Shown here piece after piece: positions 1 to 7,392 of a DNA stretch of 64,000 bases. Origin of the DNA: Olivibacter sp036959255 (GTDB lineage: Bacteria > Bacteroidota > Bacteroidia > Sphingobacteriales > Sphingobacteriaceae). Below the pieces are notes generated by a model, which was given only the letters and a program-made list of their open reading frames with translations, was not told the DNA's origin and ran no database searches. The stretch's first letter is position 1. Every line of letters starts with the position of its first letter. The position numbers and the translations under genes were made by a program. The stretch is taken from NCBI RefSeq assembly GCF_036959255.1, contig NZ_JAWMTI010000003.1, forward strand, positions 434,001-498,000. Reading direction: 5' to 3'.

Positions 1-857
1 GGAGTATACAAACAAAAATGTCTCAGGAAAATTATGTGGATGCATTCAATAAATTACAGAAACATATTCACCAAGGAGACATTTATGAAGTGAACCTTTG
101 TCAAGAGTTTTTTGCAGAAGATGTCATTTTTTCACCTTTAGAGGCTTATTATAGATTAACAGAGCTGTCACCAACACCTTTCTCGGCTTATTTTAAAACC
201 AAGGAGCATCACCTTATATCGGCTTCACCGGAGAGGTTTTTGGCAAAAAGAAATCGTTTACTCATATCGCAACCTATCAAAGGAACTGCTCCTAGAGGGA
301 AAACAAAAGAAGAAGACACGGTGCTAATAAAAAAACTTAAAACGGATAAAAAAGAAATCAGCGAAAACATCATGATCGTTGATTTAGTACGAAATGACTT
401 AACCCGAAGTGCGGAACCTGCATCTGTTAATGTAGAGGAACTGATGGGTCTCTATAGTTTCAAACACCTACACCAACTTATTTCTACCATAACAGCAACG
501 GAAAAAGAAAAATTAGAAAACACACAAAGTATCAAAAACACATTTCCCGCAGGCTCGATGACAGGCGCTCCAAAGCTTAGCGCAATGCAGTTGATTGACA
601 AATATGAATCAAGCCGAAGAGGAGTATACGCAGGTAGTATAGGCTACTTTTCACCCGATGGCGATTATGATTTCAATGTTGTCATTCGCTCTATTTTATA
701 CAACGAAACGAAAAAAAGACTTTCCTTTCATGTTGGTGGGGCAATAACTGCTGAAGCCGACGCCTTAAGAGAATACCAGGAATGTCTGCTAAAGGCGCAA
801 GCAATATTAGAATTGTTAGGACATCAACATTTAAGCTCTCAGGAAGGTCATAAATAG
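1..857 (+). CDS. pabB: Aminodeoxychorismate synthase component I, 3' part (cut by window start)
   Basis: The chorismate-binding domain makes 4-amino-4-deoxychorismate from chorismate and ammonia, in the folate branch of the cytoplasm. The reading frame is open to base 1; an internal ATG lies at 18, so the true start is outside the window. About 284 codons are visible against roughly 430 for the full family. Seen motifs: PIKGTAPRG (the Lys in PIKGT is typical of PabB, where TrpE usually has Ala), IMIVDLVRNDL, and the C-terminal FPAGSMTGAPK and GSIGYF elements of the chorismate fold. TrpE or a salvage isochorismate enzyme is less likely because of PIKGT. It is convergent with the M48 protease gene, 86 bp away. 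thyA and folA, also folate genes, are elsewhere in the window, not in this operon. Confidence 0.88.
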   Translation, partial: SIQTKMSQENYVDAFNKLQKHIHQGDIYEVNLCQEFFAEDVIFSPLEAYYRLTELSPTPFSAYFKTKEHHLISASPERFLAKRNRLLISQPIKGTAPRGKTKEEDTVLIKKLKTDKKEISENIMIVDLVRNDLTRSAEPASVNVEELMGLYSFKHLHQLISTITATEKEKLENTQSIKNTFPAGSMTGAPKLSAMQLIDKYESSRRGVYAGSIGYFSPDGDYDFNVVIRSILYNETKKRLSFHVGGAITAEADALREYQECLLKAQAILELLGHQHLSSQEGHK

Positions 858-943
858 AAATACCTTAAATAGCCTTTCTTTGCTTATAGTAACATCCTGC
901 TAAAACCGGTTAAATCCTGCGATAACTAATATAAAAAATCGGA

Positions 944-1750
944 TTACTTCTTATAATACCGCATGGCTTCCGGTATTAGTTTTTGGATATCAGCAATACG
1001 CCTTTGATCACTGGGGTGCGTACTTAAAAATTCAGGAGGCTTTTGTCCACCTGCTCTACTTGCCATTCGTTGCCAAAAGGAAGTTGCTTCATTGGGATTA
1101 TATCCTGCCATTGCCATAAAAGTCAACCCCATTCGGTCCGCTTCACTTTCTTGATTCCGAGAATATTTCAACAATGCTACCTGGCTTCCTACACCATATA
1201 ATTGATTAACAAAAACCTGCGTTAATTGTGACTTATTAGACGTCGCTAATCCAACTCCCACACCGATGCCCTGTGCAGCCATCACATTAGAAGCACGTTC
1301 AGAGGAATGTCTAGCAATCGCATGTGCAATTTCATGCCCCATAACCGTTGCTAAACCAGCTTCATCCCCCGTTACTGGTAAAATACCTGTATACACAGCT
1401 ACCTTTCCACCTGGCATACACCAAGCATTTACTTGCTTATCATCTATTAAGTTAAATTCCCAGCTAAATTGGTATTGATTCGCATACCCTTGTTGTTGCA
1501 GGTAAGATTCCACAGCCCGCGCTATTTTACGACCGACATTCTGAACCATTTGTGCATTAGCGGTTCCTTTTATCACTTTGGTTTTAGGATCACTTAAAAG
1601 TTCACGATACGCAAGCGTCGCCTGTTGTTGCATCGTCTTATCATCTACCAAACTTAATTGCTTTCGACCGGTTAACGGAACAGTAGAGCATGCAGCAAAA
1701 AAGACGAGTAGAAGTAATGAACCAAATAATTTAGTTTTATTCCAATTCAT
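944..1750 (-). CDS. M48-family zinc metalloprotease, lipoprotein (LoiP/BepA-like)
   Basis: A 268-residue protein with a signal peptide and lipobox ending in Cys21 (FFAAC), so it is probably a lipid-anchored periplasmic protease. The zinc site is visible as HEIAH at residues 139-143 with the third ligand in SEAD near residue 203; a conserved STHPSDQRRI motif follows. Family knowledge: M48 lipoproteins such as LoiP and BepA degrade or help assemble outer-membrane proteins. The substrate here is unknown. The next gene in the same direction is plsY, 52 bp upstream; the functions are not obviously connected. The ATG at 1750 fits the signal peptide. Confidence 0.9.
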   Translation of the reverse strand: MNWNKTKLFGSLLLLVFFAACSTVPLTGRKQLSLVDDKTMQQQATLAYRELLSDPKTKVIKGTANAQMVQNVGRKIARAVESYLQQQGYANQYQFSWEFNLIDDKQVNAWCMPGGKVAVYTGILPVTGDEAGLATVMGHEIAHAIARHSSERASNVMAAQGIGVGVGLATSNKSQLTQVFVNQLYGVGSQVALLKYSRNQESEADRMGLTFMAMAGYNPNEATSFWQRMASRAGGQKPPEFLSTHPSDQRRIADIQKLIPEAMRYYKK

Positions 1751-1802
1751 AATGATAATTATATTTAAAAAGACACAGCAATTGTTGTGCCGATTAATAG
1801 TC

Positions 1803-2450
1803 TCAAGTACTCTTCTTTTTGAAGAGCGTAATTTTTGATTCCTTGCCTTTTAGCAGCCGTTCAATATTCTTCTGATGCGTAACAAGTATAAGTGCACAGA
1901 TACACATTCCATACAATAACAAGGACTTATAAGGCGTTTGAAAAACAAAAACAATGCTAAAAGGAAAAGTAAAACCTGCTAGAATAGACCCTAATGAAAC
2001 ATACCTGGTAAGTACCAATATGCAAACAAAAACACCTACACATAACAAGGCCGCTTGCAAATGAACTGCCAACACCATTCCACAGAGCGTTGCAACACCT
2101 TTCCCTCCTCTAAAACCAGCAAAAAGAGGAAATAAGTGCCCCATTACCGCAATTACCCCCAATGCAAGCTGATAATTGATAAAAAGTACAGAACTCGTAG
2201 GTCCGGTAATGGAAACGCCAATAAAATAAGCGAGATTGGTTGCTGTCCACCCCTTTAAAATATCAATGATCATGACAGCAACACCGGCCTTAGCGCCAAG
2301 AACGCGAAATGTGTTGGTAGCTCCTGCATTCCCGCTACCGTATTCTCTTACATCTACACCATAAAAAGATTGTCCGAGCCAAACGGCTGTAGGTATGGAT
2401 CCAAAAAGGTAGGCAACCAAAAGTGCAATAATGGCATTAATTGATGTCAT
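1803..2450 (-). CDS. plsY: Acyl-phosphate:glycerol-3-phosphate acyltransferase
   Basis: PlsY moves the acyl group from acyl-phosphate to glycerol-3-phosphate, the first step of phospholipid synthesis, in the inner membrane. The protein (215 aa) is strongly hydrophobic with several membrane segments and shows the family signatures YLFGSIPTA, YGSGNAGATNTFRVLG and FAGFRGGKGVAT. The ATG at 2450 (MTSINAII) is chosen; an in-frame extension to 2459 would need a TTG start and adds only three residues. It shares a direction with nadC upstream (51 bp gap) and the M48 protease downstream. Confidence 0.95.
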   Translation of the reverse strand: MTSINAIIALLVAYLFGSIPTAVWLGQSFYGVDVREYGSGNAGATNTFRVLGAKAGVAVMIIDILKGWTATNLAYFIGVSITGPTSSVLFINYQLALGVIAVMGHLFPLFAGFRGGKGVATLCGMVLAVHLQAALLCVGVFVCILVLTRYVSLGSILAGFTFPFSIVFVFQTPYKSLLLYGMCICALILVTHQKNIERLLKGKESKITLFKKKST

Positions 2451-2501
2451 CGGGTACAATGATACTAAAAAGGAGAATCTTATTAGTAAAAAATCTTAAC
2501 T

Positions 2502-3362
2502 TTAGTTAACAATTTGAGCTTTCAAACTCATATCAAGGCTCTTAACGGAATGGGTTAAGGCGCCCATAGAAATATAGTTAACGCCACAATCTGCAAATTG
2601 TTTCGCATTTTCAAGGGTGATCCCTCCCGAAGCCTCTGTTATAAATTTTCCGTTTACCAGCTGTACCGCTAATTTTAATGTTTCGAAGTCAAAATTATCC
2701 AGCAGAATCCTGTCAACGTGTCCAAAATCAAGAACTGACTGAAGCTCTGCTAAATTCCTCACTTCAATTTCTATTTGGATTGCCTTTTTTAATGATTCTC
2801 TATACGTATTTGCCGCCAATAGGGCAGCGGTAATTCCACCTGCGTAATCTACATGGTTATCTTTAATCAGGATCATATCGTATAAACCAAAACGATGATT
2901 GACCCCTCCCCCAATACGTACCGCTTCTTTTTCCAAAAATCGCAGGCCTGGAGTCGTTTTCCGCGTATCAAGCACTTTTGTTTGTGTCCCCTCCAGTAAC
3001 TTCACAACCTTACGAGTGGTGGTTGCAATGCCACTCATCCGTTGCATGACATTAAGTACTAAACGTTCTGCCACTAAAATGGAATGTATACTTCCTTCAA
3101 CCAATAAGACAACATCACCGATGACAACTTCTTCACCATCTGTCCGCTGAACGGTTACTTCCAATGAAGAATCAACTGCTTCGAAAATATCGACAGCGAT
3201 TTCTACCCCTGCTAGAATTCCGTCTTCCTTAATTATTAGCCTGGCTACTCCTCGCTTCTCCGACGGAATAGTCGACAGTGAAGTATGATCACCATCCCCT
3301 ACATCTTCCTGCAGCGCTTGTTGTATAAAGCTATTTAGTTGTTTCTTATTTATTGTGCTCAT
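2502..3362 (-). CDS. nadC: Nicotinate-nucleotide pyrophosphorylase (carboxylating)
   Basis: NadC converts quinolinate and PRPP to nicotinate mononucleotide, CO2 and PPi in de novo NAD synthesis. Visible signatures are VLDTRKTTPGLR, EKEAVRIGGGVNHR and LIKDNH for substrate binding, and TEASGGI with ISMGALTHSV near the C-terminus. With the ATG at 3362 (MSTINKKQL) the protein is 286 aa, the usual family length; a longer open frame reaches 3440 but adds 26 residues with no family resemblance. DUF4783 lies just upstream in the same direction, a common Bacteroidota arrangement. Confidence 0.95.
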   Translation of the reverse strand: MSTINKKQLNSFIQQALQEDVGDGDHTSLSTIPSEKRGVARLIIKEDGILAGVEIAVDIFEAVDSSLEVTVQRTDGEEVVIGDVVLLVEGSIHSILVAERLVLNVMQRMSGIATTTRKVVKLLEGTQTKVLDTRKTTPGLRFLEKEAVRIGGGVNHRFGLYDMILIKDNHVDYAGGITAALLAANTYRESLKKAIQIEIEVRNLAELQSVLDFGHVDRILLDNFDFETLKLAVQLVNGKFITEASGGITLENAKQFADCGVNYISMGALTHSVKSLDMSLKAQIVN

Positions 3363-3472
3363 ATCATAAATCGGCTCCAAACCTAATGAAAATTTTGTGA
3401 ATAGAAAAGCTTGATAACGTGCTTCTACCAACGTCTCCATGATCGGCGCTTATTTACGGATTGATTCTTACT

Positions 3473-3877
3473 TTATTTCACCTCGTCAATCCGTATGTCA
3501 GTGATTAAAAATTTCGAATTGAAATTCTTGAGAGACAAAGAAACTCTAAATTTTTGTGTAGCGGAATTTAGTTCGATAACAGCATAGCGGTTACTAGCAT
3601 TCGTTTCCATTCTATGAAGAATTTTTCCACTTCTAAACGCATATCGGTCAAAAAAATTGTGAAGTAATATTTCTGCCTGATTTTTTGAATATGTATTGCT
3701 TTCTTCTAATAAAGAGAGGCTCACCGTGCTAGACAGGTAAAATGACAACTCTTTGCTATTACCCGTTCTAAAACAATTCGTAATATTATCAATCAAATCG
3801 TCTATACGAGAATAAACGACATGAGATTTTAGGTTAGTAAAAAAAAGAAGCAATATAATACACGCACTTTTCATCAT
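3473..3877 (-). CDS. DUF4783-type secreted small protein
   Basis: A 134-residue protein with an N-terminal hydrophobic export signal, then a compact alpha/beta domain of the NTF2-like DUF4783 type (IDDLIDNITNCFRTGN ... NKFRVSL-like strands, ending in ITDIRIDEV). Function is unknown; the family is frequently found next to nadC and gpmI in Bacteroidota, as here. Two ATGs lie in tandem at 3877 and 3874. It is divergent from gpmI, with 219 bp between the two starts. The domain assignment rests on recognised pattern and context, without a search. Confidence 0.7.
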   Translation of the reverse strand: MMKSACIILLLFFTNLKSHVVYSRIDDLIDNITNCFRTGNSKELSFYLSSTVSLSLLEESNTYSKNQAEILLHNFFDRYAFRSGKILHRMETNASNRYAVIELNSATQKFRVSLSLKNFNSKFLITDIRIDEVK

Positions 3878-4032
3878 CCCGACAGATAAGAATTTAGCTC
3901 AATTACTTTAATATTTGCAACTATGTACATTTTCTAGCACGAATACTTTCTGCTCCATATTGCAGCCAAAAGTATGCCATTTTGTCTATTTTGGTTGCTC
4001 TTGTATACCTATTCGTCAATATTTTAAAAAAA

Positions 4033-4065
4033 TTGAGCAAAGGATCATTTTTTGTATTAGGTTTG
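4033..4065 (+). promoter_or_regulatory. Bacteroidota-type promoter for gpmI
   Basis: TTG at 4033-4035 and TAGGTTTG at 4058-4065 with a 22 bp spacer, matching TTG-N17-23-TAnnTTTG. The -7 box ends 31 bp before the gpmI ATG. Confidence 0.55.
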
Positions 4066-4096
4066 TGTAAAGAGAAAATAATAAAGAATATTAAAA

Positions 4097-5617
4097 ATGA
4101 AGAAAGCAATGCTCATAATTCTTGACGGACTTGGCTATGGCAAGAATGATGATTCCAATGCGGTAAAAGCAGCCAATACACCTTTTTTAGATCATTTATT
4201 AACTACTTATCCTCATTCAAAACTGGAAGCATCCGGTGAATCCGTTGGTTTGCCGGCAGGACAGATGGGAAATTCTGAAGTGGGGCATATGAACTTAGGT
4301 GCCGGTCGCATTGTATATCAGGAGCTGGGCCGTATTCATAAAGCGGTAGAAGATGGCGAACTAAATCAAAACAGCTTGCTCCAACAAGCCTTCGTCTATG
4401 CCAGAACTAAGGGCAAGGCGGTACATTTTATTGGCCTAGTTTCGGATGGAGGTGTTCATGCCCATACCAAACATCTTCGTGGTTTATGTGATGCTGCAAA
4501 AACAGCCGGCTTAACGGATAACGTTTTTATTCATGCTTTCTTAGATGGCAGAGATACTGACCCACATTCTGGTGTAAACTATATCTCGGATTTGGAGCAA
4601 TATTTAGCGGATGGACAAGTAAAGCTCGCCTCAGCAATCGGCCGCTATTACGCAATGGATAGGGACAATCGCTGGGAAAGGGTAAAAGAAGCTTATAACC
4701 TCTTGGTTCATGGCCAAGGAACTGCAAGTGAGAATTTAGTTGACGCCATCCGCAATTCTTACGCAGACGGTATTACAGATGAATTTGTAAAACCAATTGT
4801 TAAAGTTGATGAAAAGGGCAAACCGCTGGCAACTATTCAAGATGGTGATGTGGTTATTTGCGTTAATTTCCGTACAGACAGGGGCCGGGAAATCACGATT
4901 GCTTTAACGCAAAAGGCTTTTCCTGAATACAATATGACGCCTTTGAACTTGAAGTATATCACGATGACGTCCTATGATGAAACGTTTAAAAATGTAGAAG
5001 TAATTTTCCAAAAAGACGACATTACTGAAACACTGGGAGAAGTATTAGAAAAAAATGGTAAAACACAAGTGCGTATCGCCGAAACCGAAAAATACCCACA
5101 TGTAACCTTTTTCTTTTCAGGTGGTAGAGAAACCGAATTTGTCGGCGAATCAAGAATATTAATCCCTTCTCCTAAAGTTGCAACTTACGATTTGCAACCC
5201 GAAATGAGTGCACAGGGTATTGCCGATGCTATTTGTAAAGAAATGGAAGCTAATCATCCTGATTTCGTTTGTCTGAATTTTGCAAACCCTGATATGGTAG
5301 GTCACACAGGCGTTTTTAATGCCGTGATAAAGGCCGTTGAAACGGTAGACAGCTGTACTAAACAAGTGGTAGAGAAAGGTTTGGAAGAAGGCTATTCTTT
5401 TATTATCATAGCTGATCACGGAAATTCAGAGTATATGGTAAATGAAGATGGATCACCTAACACTGCGCATACAACTAACTTAGTACCATGTATTTTAATT
5501 GATAAAGATTACAAACAGATAAAAGACGGTAAGCTAGGAGATATCGCTCCAACAATCCTTACACTTTTAAATATTTCTGTTCCTCAAAAAATGACAGGTG
5601 AAATACTCGTCGCTTAA
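4097..5617 (+). CDS. gpmI: 2,3-bisphosphoglycerate-independent phosphoglycerate mutase
   Basis: GpmI interconverts 3- and 2-phosphoglycerate in glycolysis using two Mn2+ ions and a phosphoserine intermediate. The 506-residue length is typical. The metal-binding start ILDGLGYG and the catalytic serine in MGNSEVGH (Ser60) are visible, as are DGRDTDPHSG, RYYAMDRDNRWER, NPDMVGHTG and ADHGN, which carry substrate and metal ligands. It is divergent from the DUF4783/nadC genes and followed by a strong hairpin at 5640-5675. Confidence 0.97.
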   Translation: MKKAMLIILDGLGYGKNDDSNAVKAANTPFLDHLLTTYPHSKLEASGESVGLPAGQMGNSEVGHMNLGAGRIVYQELGRIHKAVEDGELNQNSLLQQAFVYARTKGKAVHFIGLVSDGGVHAHTKHLRGLCDAAKTAGLTDNVFIHAFLDGRDTDPHSGVNYISDLEQYLADGQVKLASAIGRYYAMDRDNRWERVKEAYNLLVHGQGTASENLVDAIRNSYADGITDEFVKPIVKVDEKGKPLATIQDGDVVICVNFRTDRGREITIALTQKAFPEYNMTPLNLKYITMTSYDETFKNVEVIFQKDDITETLGEVLEKNGKTQVRIAETEKYPHVTFFFSGGRETEFVGESRILIPSPKVATYDLQPEMSAQGIADAICKEMEANHPDFVCLNFANPDMVGHTGVFNAVIKAVETVDSCTKQVVEKGLEEGYSFIIIADHGNSEYMVNEDGSPNTAHTTNLVPCILIDKDYKQIKDGKLGDIAPTILTLLNISVPQKMTGEILVA

Positions 5618-5639
5618 TTTGCAACGTAGCTAAAACCGT

Positions 5640-5675
5640 GCAGATGGAATAAAGGGCTAAAATAATTCCATCTGC
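5640..5675 (+). terminator. Hairpin downstream of gpmI, no U tract
   Basis: Perfect 11 bp inverted repeat GCAGATGGAAT (5640-5650) and ATTCCATCTGC (5665-5675) around a 14-base loop, 22 bp after the gpmI stop. No T run follows, so it may protect or process the 3' end more than terminate on its own. Confidence 0.5.
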
Positions 5676-5732
5676 GCGCTCATTTACAAAAATGTTGTTC
5701 CCCCTAGGAGCAATTCTAGGCATTATTTTTCC

Positions 5733-6275
5733 ATGAAATATTTTCCTTCCATTATTTTACTTTTCTTCTCATTCTTTACAAGTGTTTCTTGTTCTACGAA
5801 TAATGATACAACGAAGATTGACCAACCTTCCTATTTTGATTTAGCTTCTTATTTTAGGCAGCAAGCCATTCTCTTACAGAGAAAGAATCCAATGATTCTC
5901 AAAACAGTAGGTAAAAACATGGAAACGGAACAGAAGAAACTAAAATTAGACAACTGGCAAAAGGAATTTGAATTGTTCTCTTCTTCAGATATCAATAAAT
6001 CGGATTGGCGACAAAGTTATCGGATCGACTCGACAGACGAAAAGTTAAATTATCGTGCAAAAAGTTCGCGCCTTCGCACAAAAGAAATAACCATTTACAA
6101 GAATCGAAATGGTATTATTAAACATATTCATATCCTCAATGGCGAAAAAAATTGGTTATACGAATCAATTGAGCAACTCGATTATTATCCGGACTCACTG
6201 TATCAAATAGCAAAAGAACAATCTATTCGGATAATAGGACAGAATCAATATACCATTATCGGAAAAATTTTATAG
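5733..6275 (+). CDS. Putative lipoprotein of unknown function
   Basis: A 180-residue protein with a signal peptide and a probable lipobox at SVSCS (Cys20), so likely lipid-anchored in the envelope. The rest is charged and rich in Lys, Asp and Tyr with no motif I recognise. The sequence DSTDEKLNYRAKSSRLRTKEITIYKNRNG suggests alternating beta strands, but I assign no family. It stands alone, follows gpmI by 115 bp and is closed by the hairpin terminator at 6285-6320. Confidence 0.75.
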   Translation: MKYFPSIILLFFSFFTSVSCSTNNDTTKIDQPSYFDLASYFRQQAILLQRKNPMILKTVGKNMETEQKKLKLDNWQKEFELFSSSDINKSDWRQSYRIDSTDEKLNYRAKSSRLRTKEITIYKNRNGIIKHIHILNGEKNWLYESIEQLDYYPDSLYQIAKEQSIRIIGQNQYTIIGKIL

Positions 6276-6284
6276 CTATTCATA

Positions 6285-6320
6285 AAAAGGGCCCTTAACA
6301 ATGTTGTTAAGGGCCCTTTT
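6285..6320. terminator. Bidirectional intrinsic terminator
   Basis: A 17 bp perfect inverted repeat (AAAAGGGCCCTTAACAA at 6285-6301, complement at 6304-6320) with A/T flanks on both sides. It lies between the convergent lipoprotein and TPR genes and could stop transcription from either side. Confidence 0.9.
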
Positions 6321-6350
6321 AGTAAAAAAACTACTATTGTTAAATAAAAT

Positions 6351-6998
6351 TTACTTAGATAAGTTACTCTTGTAAATCTTTACTTTCTTAATTTCTTTCG
6401 CCAAATCCTCTCTTTTCGAATTGGCACTTAACACGTGCTGTAAGTCGTCTATACTTTTCTGATAAGCCTCTGTAGCTTGACCTTTATCATAAACAGCAGT
6501 AGAGTTAGTGCCTTGTAAAATACCCAGATCTCGATAAGCCATTCCCCTGCTTTGATAATAGGATAAATCATCTGGATTAAGCTTGATCGCATTGCTAAAG
6601 TCGTCGATACTTGCCTGCAACATCTTACTGCGATCAGCTTCACTTAATTTGCTTTCGCTTTGAACAGCAAGTGTATTTCGTGCTTTACCTCTCCAATAAT
6701 AAGCTGAAAAATTATTCGGACTTTGATCAAGAAGTTTTGTAAAAGAATTAATGGCCTTATTGTAATCAGCACATCTGATCTGTGAATATCCCAACATGTA
6801 CGTCACAAGCGTATCTGGATTTTTTACTTTTTCCAAAGCGTTTACCGCTGCTTTAAAGTCTCCATCCATTATCGCTTTATTTCCCAAACGCACGTAGGGA
6901 TTACTGGATGAAGATTGCGACTGTGCGGCAACGGCACCTACGGAAAAAATAAAAACTCCCAGTAACACCAATTGTTTCATTGATTTACCAAAATTCAT
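6351..6998 (-). CDS. Secreted tetratricopeptide-repeat protein
   Basis: Signal peptide (hydrophobic stretch from MKQLVLLGVF to GAVAAQ), then about four TPR-like helical pairs, for example RLGNKAIMDGDFKAAVNALEK, YMLGYSQIRCADYNKAINSF, SAYYWRGKARNTLA and DDLSYYQSRGMAYRDLG. TPRs are protein-protein scaffolds; the partner is unknown. The start is uncertain among ATGs at 7022, 6998 and 6980; 6998 gives a normal signal-peptide N-region. The gene stands alone, upstream of a long spacer shared with lon. Confidence 0.8.
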   Translation of the reverse strand: MNFGKSMKQLVLLGVFIFSVGAVAAQSQSSSSNPYVRLGNKAIMDGDFKAAVNALEKVKNPDTLVTYMLGYSQIRCADYNKAINSFTKLLDQSPNNFSAYYWRGKARNTLAVQSESKLSEADRSKMLQASIDDFSNAIKLNPDDLSYYQSRGMAYRDLGILQGTNSTAVYDKGQATEAYQKSIDDLQHVLSANSKREDLAKEIKKVKIYKSNLSK

Positions 6999-7022
6999 AA
7001 ATTGATAGCGTCTAATGTTCAT

Positions 7023-7392
7023 TAATTAATTTCTTTTATTCCTTGAGGGCTTACATCATGCTGCTAAGCCGAAAGGTTTATCTCTACTCTAAAGATAGCA
7101 ATCTAATTGCCATTTCGACACAAAAATAAACTAAAAATTGTGTATTTTATTGTATCACATTAAATATTATTCATTTACAGGCTTTTAATTTTTATTGTAG
7201 TATCATTGTATGTTTATAGGTAATCCTTCGGTATGACCTGAAAATATGACACAAATGGTAAAAAAGACAACACAAATAGATCTTGGCATAGCGCTTGCGA
7301 CAATACCTATTCAGTTGTTTACAGCATAAAATAAGCAGGCAGACTGTCATTTTGACCCAAACCTGTTACAACATAAACATTAAAACATACAA
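7023..7392. other. Divergent intergenic region between the TPR gene and lon
   Basis: About 370 bp of AT-rich DNA without a credible ORF. It must hold the promoters of both divergent genes. A small inverted motif GTCATTTTGAC lies at 7346-7356, 36 bp before the lon start; a minus-strand -7-like TATTTTTG is at 7121-7128. No complete two-box promoter was found for lon. Confidence 0.4.

Noticed and set aside
3921..4109. 62-codon minus-strand frame overlapping the gpmI start
   Set aside because: It overlaps the gpmI promoter and first codons and shows no domain or conserved pattern.
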